Origin: Bradyrhizobium sp. URHD0069
Lineage (GTDB): Bacteria > Pseudomonadota > Alphaproteobacteria > Rhizobiales > Xanthobacteraceae
NCBI RefSeq assembly: GCF_000701345.1
Contig: NZ_JNIJ01000008.1
Coordinates: forward strand, 124,001 to 188,000
Direction of reading: 5' to 3'
Length of the DNA: 64,000 nt
Shown: one piece after another, positions 26,521-35,271 of the stretch
Layout: every line of letters begins with the position of its first letter
Numbering within the stretch: the stretch's first letter is position 1
Position numbers and translations under genes: made by a program
The notes under the pieces: model-generated
The model's input: the letters and a program-made list of their open reading frames with translations, nothing else
The model's database searches: none
What the model was told of the DNA's origin: nothing

Positions 26521-27066
26521 ATGTTTCGCATCGATTTCAACAAGCTGCGATTTCTTGTGTGCGACGACAATCCGCATATGCGGCGCATCTTGCGGACGCT
26601 GCTGCATTCGTTCGGCGCCCGCGAGGTCTATGAATCCGAAGACGGCGCGACCGCGCTCGAAATGTACAGCCACTATGTTCCGGATATCGTCATCACCGAC
26701 TGGTCGATGCCGATTTTCGACGGCCTCGAACTCGCGCAGATGATCCGCCAGCCGGAATCCAAGGGTAACCCTTTCGCGCCGATCATCATGTTGACCGGCC
26801 ATTCCGAGAAGCGGCGCGTCACCGTGGCGCGGGATGCCGGCGTGACCGAATTCCTCGCCAAGCCGATCTCGGCCAAGGGACTCTATCAGCGCATTCTCAA
26901 CGTCGTCGCCAATCCGCGCCCTTTCATCAGGACCAAGACCTATTTCGGCCCGGACCGCCGGCGCAATACTGGCAATACCTATAGCGGCCCCGAGCGCCGC
27001 GTCGGTGGCGAGGTGGAAATTCTTCAGCAACCCTCGCTGCTTGATAAGGCCCGGACCCCCGTCTAG
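26521..27066 (+). CDS. CheY-like response regulator
   Basis: 181 residues. A receiver domain (9-130) starts FLVCDDNPHMRRILRTLL. The phosphoacceptor Asp is in VITDWSMP, the switch Thr in IIMLTGHSE, and the Lys in EFLAKPIS. The remaining 50 residues (RTKTYFGPDRRRN, SGPERRVGG) are a basic tail, not a DNA-binding output domain. Regulators of this shape act through protein partners. It is followed 22 bp later by an Hpt gene. Confidence 0.92.
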   Translation: MFRIDFNKLRFLVCDDNPHMRRILRTLLHSFGAREVYESEDGATALEMYSHYVPDIVITDWSMPIFDGLELAQMIRQPESKGNPFAPIIMLTGHSEKRRVTVARDAGVTEFLAKPISAKGLYQRILNVVANPRPFIRTKTYFGPDRRRNTGNTYSGPERRVGGEVEILQQPSLLDKARTPV

Positions 27067-27088
27067 CGCAAGCCGCAAGGAAACCATC

Positions 27089-27667
27089 ATGGCGAAAGAC
27101 AAGCCCGGGCCGATCCAGATCGAGAGCTTCGCCGACCATCACGTGATTACGCAGCCCAACCCCCTGCGCAAGGTGCTGCGGCGCGTCGACCAAAAGGATA
27201 TCGACGATCCCGTTGCGCGCGCGGAAAAGGCGCTGGCGGGCCTGTCAGGCGAGTTCAAAAGCTGGATGACGATCGAGGCCGGCCGGCTCTCCGCCGCCCA
27301 CGCCGCCATTCTCAAGCAGGGCTTTACGCGCCTCGCCTGCGAAGAGCTGTTTCGTGCCGCCCACGACATCAAGGGTGACGCCGCCACCTTCGGATTCCCA
27401 TCCGCCGGCGCCGCCGCCGAGAGCCTCTGCAGGATCATCGAGCACGCACCCAATCTTGGGGAGGTGCCGTCCGACCTGATCGCGCATCACATCAACGCTA
27501 TCCAGGCCATCGTCCGCGAGCGCACCAAGCCCGATACGATCAGCATGGCCCACGAATTGAGCCGGCAGCTGCGCGGCGTCGCCGATGAATATCTCATGCT
27601 CGCCAATCGCGACCGCCCCGAGCACCTCGAAGCGATCCTCGCCCCGAGCATCGCGCCGGGCGAATAG
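27089..27667 (+). CDS. Histidine phosphotransfer (Hpt) domain protein
   Basis: 192 residues. An N-terminal region of about 45 residues is followed by a helical Hpt domain with phosphoryl-accepting His in FRAAHDIKGDAATFGF, preceded by EELFRAAH and followed by SLCRIIEHAP. This is the intermediate carrier of a multistep phosphorelay. AAGGAAA precedes the ATG and the gene follows the response regulator closely, so the two probably pass phosphate to each other. No histidine kinase lies in the window. Confidence 0.88.
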   Translation: MAKDKPGPIQIESFADHHVITQPNPLRKVLRRVDQKDIDDPVARAEKALAGLSGEFKSWMTIEAGRLSAAHAAILKQGFTRLACEELFRAAHDIKGDAATFGFPSAGAAAESLCRIIEHAPNLGEVPSDLIAHHINAIQAIVRERTKPDTISMAHELSRQLRGVADEYLMLANRDRPEHLEAILAPSIAPGE

Positions 27668-27688
27668 GCAGAGAAAATCTTTCAGCAT

Positions 27689-27812
27689 GTCGTCCCCGCG
27701 AACGCGGGGACCCATACGCCGTGCGGGTGACGATACGGAAAGTGGTAGTGCCCTTGGAGCGTCTCGTCGCAACAACGCTCGCCTGGGGTCCCCCAAAATT
27801 CGCGGGGACGAC
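27689..27812. repeat. REP/BIME-like palindromic element
   Basis: The ends are 14-bp perfect inverted repeats, GTCGTCCCCGCGAA (27689-27702) and its complement (27799-27812). Inside the left end lies a 20-bp palindrome (27692-27711) centred on AA. It sits between the convergent Hpt and DUF2336 genes and probably also stops transcription. Confidence 0.75.
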
Positions 27813-27830
27813 GTGCGAGTGGTGCATTGA

Positions 27831-29006
27831 CTAAGCCGCGATCAGCTCGTGCTGCATCGGTGCTGCGGCCTCTTCAGCCACCAGCTCGGCGCAGAACATG
27901 CGGGCTTCCTCGCGCGCCGACTCGGTCGCAAAGCGCCGCAGCAGGATCAACAGCGGCTCGGCGGCCTGCCGATCGGTCTCGCAATGCGTTAGCACGCGTT
28001 CAACCATACGGCGGCGCAATCTTGCCGCGCCTCCGGCGGTGTCGACATATCCGGTTTCATGGCTGACTTCGAGCGCCACCCGGAATGCGGCGAAGGTCGA
28101 TTCCGGCAAGCCTGCGCGTATCAACAGCGCCTGCAGGCTGGCTCCGCCGCGATCGTGCAGCAGGGCGGCGACGCGGGCCTGCGGCAGACCCGACAATTCC
28201 GATAACGCGGAATCGAAAAGTTCGAGGTTGCCCGACAACAGCGCGCGCAGGATCAGTCCAGCAGTCAGCTTTTTGGTGGCGCGCAGATGCCGCACCAGGC
28301 CGCGCATGTCCTCGCCGCGCGAGCGCGCCGCTATGTTTACGGTCGAGCGGTCGCGCGCTTCGCTGGCGATCCGCCCTGCCCGATCGGCGCTCAGCCAGTT
28401 CCGGGCGACAACGAACTGCGCCAGCGTATCCGACAGTTTTGCAACCAGCGCGACCCGCGTCGCGGCGGGCAAGTCTTCCAGCACCAGCATCGATTCGCGG
28501 ATCGCGGCGAGATGGCCATGGCGTTCGACGATGCGCTCCCATGAGAACGGCGCGAGCTCAGCATCGGCATTTTCGATCAGCTCAAGCGCCGCCGAGGGCG
28601 TGCCGACTTCGGCGATTGCGGCGCAGACGGAGGCCGGCAGATGCATGCGGCGGGCGATGGCGCATTGCATCTCGCAACTACCGGTCGCGACGAGGTCGAC
28701 GAGGTCGGCGTCAATCAAAAGCGGGGAATGTTCGAGCAGCGGAAGCGCCACCGAGGCCTGGTCGAGCGACAGCGCCTGTACGATGGCCGCGGGCGCGTCC
28801 GCGCTGCGCGCGAATACTTCGGCCATGGCCTGGCGCACCAGCGGAGACGGGTCATCAAGCAGCATCAGCAGCGCGCCTTCGGCCGCAGCGCGATCATCTT
28901 CCGTGAGGTCCGAAATCAGCCAGGCTCGCGCCAGCGCCCGCGTTGCTTCTGCCCGCTCGCCTGCCGGAGCGGTCCTGATCCAACTGATGAACTGCCGAAC
29001 GATCAT
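27831..29006 (-). CDS. DUF2336 domain protein
   Basis: 391 residues, all-helical with HEAT-like character, of a family found chiefly in Alphaproteobacteria. Typical segments are LARAWLISDLTEDDRAAAEGALLMLLDDPSPLVRQAMAEVFA and MQCAIARRMHLPASVCAAIAE. The molecular role is not established in the family as far as I know. Neighbouring regulator and Hpt genes suggest a signalling or cell-cycle setting. A near-consensus CtrA box lies 75 bp upstream. Confidence 0.8.
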   Translation of the reverse strand: MIVRQFISWIRTAPAGERAEATRALARAWLISDLTEDDRAAAEGALLMLLDDPSPLVRQAMAEVFARSADAPAAIVQALSLDQASVALPLLEHSPLLIDADLVDLVATGSCEMQCAIARRMHLPASVCAAIAEVGTPSAALELIENADAELAPFSWERIVERHGHLAAIRESMLVLEDLPAATRVALVAKLSDTLAQFVVARNWLSADRAGRIASEARDRSTVNIAARSRGEDMRGLVRHLRATKKLTAGLILRALLSGNLELFDSALSELSGLPQARVAALLHDRGGASLQALLIRAGLPESTFAAFRVALEVSHETGYVDTAGGAARLRRRMVERVLTHCETDRQAAEPLLILLRRFATESAREEARMFCAELVAEEAAAPMQHELIAA

Positions 29007-29079
29007 TGCCCTGCCGGCTTACGCAACCTGAGCGACATCATGAGCCGATGCCCAATGCATAGAAAATAAACCACGACGC

Positions 29080-29094
29080 TTAACAAAGCGTTCA
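29080..29094. promoter_or_regulatory. Near-consensus CtrA box upstream of DUF2336 gene
   Basis: TTAA-CAAAGCG-TTCA: one mismatch to TTAA-N7-TTAA. It lies 75 bp ahead of the DUF2336 start. Confidence 0.35.
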
Positions 29095-29274
29095 CCATAA
29101 CTGCCTGGTTTTATTGACGTTTGGTTAAGGGCTGCAGGGTGGGCTTCTTCATGCAGCGCCTCATCCCCGCGTAACGGCTTCGCCGTTATCGCTGGAGAGC
29201 CGCGCACCGCGCGGCGTCTCGAAGGATGTCCACGGCCTCATGGTTCGAGACGGCGCATGAGTCACCATGAGGAA

Positions 29275-30297
29275 CTAGCTGCTGAAGATGCCGGCGCGGT
29301 CGCTGAAGAGATCGAGCGGTCGCGGTGCGCGGACCTCGGGCGTTTGCGTCAATGACGAGTTGGCGCTCGCAACCGAAGTCAGCGACGACGAGTTGCCCCA
29401 CAATTCACGAACGGTCGATGAGATCGGCTGCGTTCGCTCGCCAGCCTGAAACAGCGAGCGAAAGACCGGATCGCTCGCCGGCGAGGTGTTGGTCGTTGTC
29501 GATGCGAATGCCATGGTGACCGGCGTGACCGGCCTGACATTCGGGAAAGCCGACAGATAGGCTGCATTGTCGATCGCCGGTCCCGCGCCGGCGAGCGTCA
29601 CGCTTGCCGGCGTGTCGCCGACCGACGCTATCGCGGTCCGCGTCGCCGATGAATTGGCGGCGCTGGCGTAGCGCGAGGTCAGCACCGAATAGACCTCGGA
29701 GACGCTGCGCGCCCGCCCACTATCCTCGAAAAAGATCGAACGGTTCGCCGCGGCGGCGTTCGGAAACAGCTGCGCGCCGGAAGCCTGTGGGTTGTCCTCG
29801 GCATTCGAGATCAGCTTGGCCGCGCCGCCGACGCCCATGAAGTGCGCCATATAGAGTTCGCCGTCGGTCGGACGGCGACCGATCTTGCCGGTGAGCTTGA
29901 AACTGTTGGACTGGGTTAGAACGGCCGCCATCGACGAGGCGGCGTCGGGATCGTCGCGCAGCTTCATGATGGCCGTCCGTGCGGCGGGATCGTTCACCGA
30001 ATACTGTCCGGACGGGGATTTGCCGATGGCGTCAGCGTATTTGCCGTAGCCGAGCTGCGTGCCGGCTTCCTTCACCGTGCCAAGCCAGGTCTGATCGATG
30101 AACTGAAAAAGCCCGCGCGCCGACGAGGTCGAGGCGGCTGCCTTCGGGTTGAAATTGGATTCCATCTTCGCGGTGGCGAGCAGATATTCGAAGCTGGTGC
30201 CGGTCGTGTTGGCGGCCTGCTTGATCGCACCGGCAATCCGCGCGCGCGATGCATGGACACCTGCCGTTGCCGTGGCGTTTGAAGTGTCGACCGACAT
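29275..30297 (-). CDS. Lytic transglycosylase-like (SLT) protein
   Basis: 340 residues. Residues 20-150 form an SLT lysozyme-like domain with catalytic Glu in LATAKMESNFNPKA, the ARGLFQFIDQTW motif and YMAHFMGVGGAAKL. It would cleave peptidoglycan between MurNAc and GlcNAc. No classical signal peptide is present. A Ser/Thr/Ala-rich tail of 150 residues follows, probably disordered. Secretion by a flagellar-type or similar route is possible. A perfect CtrA box lies about 90 bp upstream. Confidence 0.85.
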   Translation of the reverse strand: MSVDTSNATATAGVHASRARIAGAIKQAANTTGTSFEYLLATAKMESNFNPKAAASTSSARGLFQFIDQTWLGTVKEAGTQLGYGKYADAIGKSPSGQYSVNDPAARTAIMKLRDDPDAASSMAAVLTQSNSFKLTGKIGRRPTDGELYMAHFMGVGGAAKLISNAEDNPQASGAQLFPNAAAANRSIFFEDSGRARSVSEVYSVLTSRYASAANSSATRTAIASVGDTPASVTLAGAGPAIDNAAYLSAFPNVRPVTPVTMAFASTTTNTSPASDPVFRSLFQAGERTQPISSTVRELWGNSSSLTSVASANSSLTQTPEVRAPRPLDLFSDRAGIFSS

Positions 30298-30388
30298 ATA
30301 TTGGTGCCCCGCTCCTCGCGAAACGCCCGCCTGGCCTTACAGCGCGCACAATTGCGCCCCTGCCGCTGTTACACTGCGGCGATTATGG

Positions 30389-30403
30389 TTAATGGGGAGT
30401 TAA
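30389..30403. promoter_or_regulatory. CtrA-type box upstream of transglycosylase
   Basis: TTAA-TGGGGAG-TTAA, a perfect match to the full CtrA site TTAA-N7-TTAA, 92 bp before the transglycosylase start. Confidence 0.6.
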
Positions 30404-30552
30404 GGGATGTGCGACCACCGGCACTCCAGGATGCGCCCCTTGGCGCGGGTCCCGGAATCTGGAGATGACAGCGCGAGATGCCGGGTTCGCGCGGAGCCTG
30501 TCATCGGGCCGCGCTTTGCGCGGACCCGTTGACGCGCCCCGGAATCAGGAAA

Positions 30553-30981
30553 TTATTCGCGATAGACTTTCGCGGGATCAAATACCCTATCCGCGTCCAC
30601 AAACGATAATCGCGCCCCGCCCTCGCCTCCCGTCACCTTGCGGTAGAAGCACGAGCGACGGCCGGTGTGGCAGGCCGCACCCGTTTGCTCGACCCGGATC
30701 CAGACGGCGTCCTGATCGCAATCCATCCGCATCTCGAGCACGCGCTGGGTCTGACCTGAAGTCTCACCTTTTCGCCACAAAGCATTGCGCGAGCGGCTGA
30801 AGTACCAGGCTTCCCCACTTGCAATGGTCTTGCGCAAGGCCTCGTCGTTCATGTGCGCAACCATCAGCACGTCGCCGCTCACGGCGTCGGTTGCTACACA
30901 GGTGACGAGCCCCGAGCCGTCGAATTTGGGGCGGAACGCCAGCCCTTCCTCGATGTCGTTGCTATCGGCCGATGCGGACAC
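30553..30981 (-). CDS. hisI: Phosphoribosyl-AMP cyclohydrolase
   Basis: About 142 residues. It opens the purine ring of phosphoribosyl-AMP in histidine synthesis (third step). Signatures are GSGLVTCVATDAVSGDVLMVAHMNDEAL, YFSRSRNALWRKGETSG and the metal-binding DCDQDAVWIRVEQTGAACHTGRRSCFYR cysteines. The GTG at 30981 follows AGGA with proper spacing. No fused HisE domain is present. It is parallel to, and 34 bp downstream of, folE. Confidence 0.95.
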   Translation of the reverse strand: MSASADSNDIEEGLAFRPKFDGSGLVTCVATDAVSGDVLMVAHMNDEALRKTIASGEAWYFSRSRNALWRKGETSGQTQRVLEMRMDCDQDAVWIRVEQTGAACHTGRRSCFYRKVTGGEGGARLSFVDADRVFDPAKVYRE

Positions 30982-31015
30982 GGGCAATCCTCGCTAATTC
31001 AAGCGAGGCGAGCGC

Positions 31016-31756
31016 TTAGCGCTGCGGCCCTCGCACCATGGACAGGAAGCGCGCCTGCTCCGCAGGATTATCGCGGAACATGCCGGTAAAGCGGCTGGTG
31101 AATGTCATCGCGCCATGCTTGGCGACGCCGCGCACCGACATGCAGGTATGCTCCGCCTCGATCATCACTGCAACGCCACGGGGCTTAAGAATTTCGTCGA
31201 TCGCGGCCGCGATCTGGGCGGTCAGATGCTCCTGGGTCTGCAGCCGGCGCGCGAAGATATCGGTCAGCCGCGCCAGCTTCGACAATCCCACGACCCGCTC
31301 GACCGGCGTATAGGCGATATGCGCCTTGCCGTAGAACGGCATCATGTGATGCTCGCATTGAGAGGTGAATTCGATGCCGCGGATCAGCACGAAATCGTCA
31401 TAGCCTGCCGTCTCGCCAAAGGTGCGATTGAGTACCTCGGCCGGACACTGATGATAGCCTTGATAAAGTTCGTCGTAGGCTTCGACTACCCGGCGCGGCG
31501 TATCCAACAGCCCCTCGCGACCGGGGTTTTCGCCGATGTAGCTGAGTAGCGTCTCCACCGCGTGCTCGGCTTCGGCGCGCGACGGACGCGGCTGATCGGC
31601 GCGAACGGCAGCGGCCAGAAATTCGGAAGGGTCGAGTTCGGCGGGACGACCTTCCGGAATCTTTGCCTCGGAGGGTCTCATATCGGAAGGCTTCGCGTCG
31701 GAAGGCTTCGCGTCGGAAGGCTTGGCGGGGCGTAGGGGTTTGATCAATGCGTCCAT
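31016..31756 (-). CDS. folE: GTP cyclohydrolase I
   Basis: 246 residues. It converts GTP to dihydroneopterin triphosphate, the first step of folate and pterin synthesis. The catalytic region is complete: [24 protein letters not shown], the zinc ligands in [39 protein letters not shown] and the late Cys in [10 protein letters not shown]. The first 50 residues are an added low-complexity segment with AKPSD repeats encoded by 15-bp DNA repeats (31683-31727). The product is otherwise a normal enzyme. Confidence 0.96.
   Translation of the reverse strand: MDALIKPLRPAKPSDAKPSDAKPSDMRPSEAKIPEGRPAELDPSEFLAAAVRADQPRPSRAEAEHAVETLLSYIGENPGREGLLDTPRRVVEAYDELYQGYHQCPAEVLNRTFGETAGYDDFVLIRGIEFTSQCEHHMMPFYGKAHIAYTPVERVVGLSKLARLTDIFARRLQTQEHLTAQIAAAIDEILKPRGVAVMIEAEHTCMSVRGVAKHGAMTFTSRFTGMFRDNPAEQARFLSMVRGPQR
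31683..31727 (-). repeat. Three 15-bp tandem repeats in the folE 5' region
   Basis: Two identical units of TCGGAAGGCTTCGCG and a third with one change (CTTGGCG) encode successive AKPSD pentapeptides in the N-terminal extension of FolE. Confidence 0.9.
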
Positions 31757-31990
31757 CTTAACTCCGTTCGACCGGTCTCACATGGACCGGAGTGTCACCG
31801 GCAGACGGGGCGGTTTGCCGCCGGACGCCTGAGTTCAACAATCCTAACACCATAGCGCGCGAATTGGCTTCTATTTAGGCCGCCTAAGGGAAACGGGCCG
31901 GACTGTATTTCCGCCATTTCAAACCATATATAGGCTTGGGTGTCGCGGCCGCCAAGGGCGATCGCGCCGGGAAGCCGAGACCTCAATGCT

Positions 31991-32446
31991 ATGCTGAACG
32001 ACATTTACAACAAGCGGATCATCGAACTGGCCGGCAATATACCCCGGCTCGGACGACTTCCCGCCCCGGACGCCAGCGCCACGGCGCATTCCAAGCTGTG
32101 CGGTTCGACCGTCAAGGTAGACCTCAAGATGGAAGGTCCCGTGGTCACGGACTTTGCCCATGATGTGAAGGCCTGTGCACTCGGCCAGGCCTCGTCCTCG
32201 ATCATGGCCCGTCATGTCGTCGGCTCAACGGCGAGCGAACTGCGCGAATTGCGCGAGGCCGTTCGCAAGATGCTCAAGGAAAACGGCAGCCCGCCGCAAG
32301 GCAAGTGGGCCGATATCGCTCTGCTCGAACCTGTACGCGACTACAAGGCGCGGCATGCCTCGACGATGTTGACCTTCGATGCCGTGGTCGACGCAATCGG
32401 TCAGATCGAGGCAAAGGCGAAAGAGCCGGTATCGGCGCAGGGGTGA
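31991..32446 (+). CDS. IscU/NifU-like Fe-S cluster scaffold family protein
   Basis: 151 residues. The IscU fold is suggested by the start MLNDIYNKRIIELAGNI, the first cysteine region KLCGSTVKVDLKM and the second ACALGQASSSIMARHVVGST. In IscU a third ligand Cys lies near the C-terminus; here the equivalent part reads YKARHASTML without Cys, so only two of three classical ligands remain. It may bind or transfer clusters differently. It is divergent from folE, and its start follows an AT-rich stretch. Confidence 0.75.
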   Translation: MLNDIYNKRIIELAGNIPRLGRLPAPDASATAHSKLCGSTVKVDLKMEGPVVTDFAHDVKACALGQASSSIMARHVVGSTASELRELREAVRKMLKENGSPPQGKWADIALLEPVRDYKARHASTMLTFDAVVDAIGQIEAKAKEPVSAQG

Positions 32447-32542
32447 CGGACAGTGTTGGACACGCTGGCGCCATGCCCGTGGAAGCCGGCATGCAGTATT
32501 CGGTGAATTCGCGACTGATCAAAATCAGCGCGGGCATACTGG

Positions 32543-32564
32543 ATCATCCGCTTTCGCGGATGAT
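32543..32564. terminator. Hairpin between convergent scaffold and ClpP-like genes
   Basis: A 9-bp perfect stem ATCATCCGC/GCGGATGAT with a TTTC loop. It is followed by GAGG, not a T-run, so it may be a dispersed palindrome working as a bidirectional stop. Confidence 0.5.
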
Positions 32565-32591
32565 GAGGTCGTTTGCTGGAGAGAGTTACCG

Positions 32592-33506
32592 CTACTGCTG
32601 TTGCTGAGCCGGAGGCGCTGCGGCGACGCTGCCGGTCGGAACGGCAGCTTCGGCGGTCTTGGTCGATTTAGACGGCTGCGAGCTTGCCTCAGTCTCCATC
32701 GCTTTACCGACGAAGCGATCCTGAACCGGCTTTGCCGCGACGTTAGCGACCGGCACGTTCGCGTTATCCATCTGCGGAAGTACTTCGGCAATAGCGTCCG
32801 TGGTCACGAGATTGGTCAGCCGCAATTCCGCCGGCGACAGCTGGTGCAGATCTTCCCAGGGCGGCACATTCAGCGCCAACGACAACAAATCGCCCGTTCC
32901 GCCCATGTCGAAGGTGTATTTGGCAAGGCGCCCGATGTCTCGTTCCACGATCATCAGATCCTGCGCGGTGTAGCTTGCGGCCTTGGCATCATCGGCACGG
33001 TCGCCCATCCAGATCTGATGCACTCTGACGCGCGCAGCTTCGGGCACGTAACGCGCCTTGCCCGACAGCAGCAGGAACACGCACATCGACTCGCAATAGG
33101 CTTCCGGCTTGATGCTCGCACGATCGCCTTGCGCGGTGCGGGTCTGGACAGTGACGCCAACGGTGGTCATGGCCCCGAGACTGCGCCAGCGCCGCCCGAG
33201 CGCAATGGAATCGTTGACCGATCCGCCGCTGGAATCCAGCACGATGGTGGCACCGCCGAGCTGGCGTCCGCGCGCGAACTCATCGAATTCCCTCGGGCTG
33301 TCCGCCGTCACAAGGCCAACTGCGCTGACCCAGCCCCGGCAATTCGGCTGGCACGCGACCCAGCTGAATCTCATCGGCAATTTGCGTTCTTGGAGGGTAA
33401 CGCCAGCGTGCGCCGAGCCGCCAAGCACGGCGATAGCGCCAGGCAACGTGATGCAAAGGGCGGCGGCGCCGAGCAGCATCCAGCCGCGAAAGTCGATCGA
33501 CCTCAT
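32592..33506 (-). CDS. Periplasmic ClpP-like (COG3904-type) protein
   Basis: 304 residues. The start at 33506 has GAGG and opens a signal peptide/anchor (MLLGAAALCITLPGAIAVL). The middle (about 65-215) has the crotonase/ClpP-like fold: TIVLDSSGGSVNDSIALG and YCESMCVFLLLSGKARYVPEAARVRVHQI, the Ser-His pair of this family. A Pro/Gln-rich tail (APPAQQQQ) ends it. It is likely a periplasmic peptidase or inactive relative; the substrate is unknown. Confidence 0.8.
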   Translation of the reverse strand: MRSIDFRGWMLLGAAALCITLPGAIAVLGGSAHAGVTLQERKLPMRFSWVACQPNCRGWVSAVGLVTADSPREFDEFARGRQLGGATIVLDSSGGSVNDSIALGRRWRSLGAMTTVGVTVQTRTAQGDRASIKPEAYCESMCVFLLLSGKARYVPEAARVRVHQIWMGDRADDAKAASYTAQDLMIVERDIGRLAKYTFDMGGTGDLLSLALNVPPWEDLHQLSPAELRLTNLVTTDAIAEVLPQMDNANVPVANVAAKPVQDRFVGKAMETEASSQPSKSTKTAEAAVPTGSVAAAPPAQQQQ

Positions 33507-33750
33507 AAGCCTCAAGTTGGTTCCTTCCCCCAGGCCCGGATAGGAGCAGTGGCAATGGCCCCAGTTCAACGCCACATGATTCTGTCAGGCAAGCGCCATG
33601 AAAAGGGTAACCGTGCAAGGGGCTATCGTCCATAGAACCTTTGCTGCACTGTCGGCGAAAACACCGGATATTTGTCATGTGTGGCTCACATATCCGCGAT
33701 CACGGGTTCCATGCCCAGGAACCGCGCAAATCTACGCACCTGATTTAAGC

Positions 33751-34104
33751 ATGGCGCCTATGAAGCATTCATCCTCGCATTCATCGCATTGTCCCGCCTG
33801 CGCCAGCCTGATGCTGCGCCTGCCGCGCAATGCCGGCCGCGCCCTGATCTGGATCTACCGGCACACGCTGTCGCCGCTGGTCGGCTACAACTGCCGGCAT
33901 CTGCCGACCTGCTCCGTCTATAGCGATGAGGCAATCGAACGTTTTGGATTGTGGGCTGGCGGGTGGATGACGCTCGCGCGCCTGCTGCGCTGCCAGCCTT
34001 GGGGCACATCGGGGATCGACAACGTGCCGCTCACAAAGCCGCCGGGCGCACGATGGTATCTGCCGTGGCGGTTCGGCCGATGGCGCGGAGTCAACGCGGC
34101 CTAG
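33751..34104 (+). CDS. yidD: Membrane protein insertion efficiency factor YidD
   Basis: 117 residues, longer than the usual 70-90 because of a 20-residue His/Ser-rich N-terminal extension. The YidD signature is complete: ALIWIYRHTLSPLVGYNCRHLPTCSVYSDEAIERFG, and LARLLRCQPWG. It assists YidC in inserting inner-membrane proteins. Here it is not next to yidC, rnpA or rpmH; it is alone between an envelope-protein gene and a secreted-protein gene. Confidence 0.93.
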   Translation: MAPMKHSSSHSSHCPACASLMLRLPRNAGRALIWIYRHTLSPLVGYNCRHLPTCSVYSDEAIERFGLWAGGWMTLARLLRCQPWGTSGIDNVPLTKPPGARWYLPWRFGRWRGVNAA

Positions 34105-34180
34105 AGCGCGTCTGCCGCAGTCCTCAACAGCACCGTTCCCTAGCCAATGCGTCTGCTGGTGATGACCGATCGGACCGCGC

Positions 34181-35269
34181 TCAGGGTATCTGGATCGACA
34201 GCAGCAGGTTGGATTCGTAAGATCGCCACCGATAGCCGATTCCGAAATCGATCGGCTGGCTCCCCCTGAACAGCTCGGCGTATTTCGGCTGGTATCTTCC
34301 CGGAAATTCGGCAATCGGTCCGGCATAGCGGCCGAACGGAAAAAATCGCCATTTCTTCGGATCGTAATAGGCGAGCGGAATACCGGAATCGTCCTGGACG
34401 ATGGTGGCGCTGTTCGCCAGTAGAAAATCCCGCACGGTCGTAAAGTTACCGGAGTGCAGCAGATAGGACGCGCTCTTGAGCAGGCTATTGGCGGGCGCCA
34501 GCATCCCGCAAAATTTCAGGAAGCCCGAGCTCCTGACGCCGCTATTTGAAAGGTCGGTGGAGAAATAATAGAGCGTCTTTTCCTGGTGATCGCTGCCTGC
34601 GAACACAATCCGCACGCCGCGCGTCGCTCTCCTGCCGGGATTTTCGTTTGCGAAATACGCCGCGCCTCTATCGTCGAGCGCAATCAAACTGACGTCGCGG
34701 ATCGTTTTTCCCGAGCGCGCCAGCAAAACGTAAAGGATCGGCAAGGTGCCGCCGATCTGTCCGGCGCTCAGATCTGTCTTCATGTCTTTGGTGATGAAGA
34801 AGCTGAAACTTAAGATCGATGCCAGCGAGCGCTCGACGTTATAAAGCGTGAATCCGATGCCACCGTAGGGCAATCGCATGAGATCGGGTACCGAACCGAC
34901 CGGCTCAAGCGCGCTCAGCACGTAGGTCGTCGCCTTCGGATAGAACGCGTCGGCGTAGAGGAAGTCCGGACCGCTGAACATGTAAAACATTGTCGGCCGC
35001 GGCGCAGCCAGGTTGCTGTCCGCCCAAGCCCGGATTTTCGAAAGCTGGCGCTGCTCGAGCTGCCCGAAGGCGGAATCGAAAAATCTGGCGTGCCGCTGCC
35101 ACGAAGGGTCTTTCGTCAGCGGCATTAGCGGTGAATTGGCAGACGGCAGCATCCCCGCGAGGAAGAGCGCAGTGTCGTTCGCAGTCACGACGTCGGCGGC
35201 GCGCGCAGCCATCGCGGTCGCGAGGAACACGATTGCAGCGAGGGCCGCAATTTTCACGGGCTGGAGCAT
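34181..35269 (-). CDS. Exported conserved hypothetical protein
   Basis: 362 residues. The ATG at 35269 is two bases past the permease stop, so it is operonic with it. The signal peptide is MLQPVKIAALAAIVFLATAMAARA. The mature part is Tyr/Phe-rich (MFYMFSGPDFLYADAFYPKATTYVLSALEPVGSV) with a TLPILYVLLARSGKTI block, and ends YRWRSYESNLLLSIQIP. I recognise no domain. The periplasmic location and coupling to an amino-acid permease are the only clues to role. Confidence 0.7.
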   Translation of the reverse strand: MLQPVKIAALAAIVFLATAMAARAADVVTANDTALFLAGMLPSANSPLMPLTKDPSWQRHARFFDSAFGQLEQRQLSKIRAWADSNLAAPRPTMFYMFSGPDFLYADAFYPKATTYVLSALEPVGSVPDLMRLPYGGIGFTLYNVERSLASILSFSFFITKDMKTDLSAGQIGGTLPILYVLLARSGKTIRDVSLIALDDRGAAYFANENPGRRATRGVRIVFAGSDHQEKTLYYFSTDLSNSGVRSSGFLKFCGMLAPANSLLKSASYLLHSGNFTTVRDFLLANSATIVQDDSGIPLAYYDPKKWRFFPFGRYAGPIAEFPGRYQPKYAELFRGSQPIDFGIGYRWRSYESNLLLSIQIP

Positions 35270-35271
35270 CT

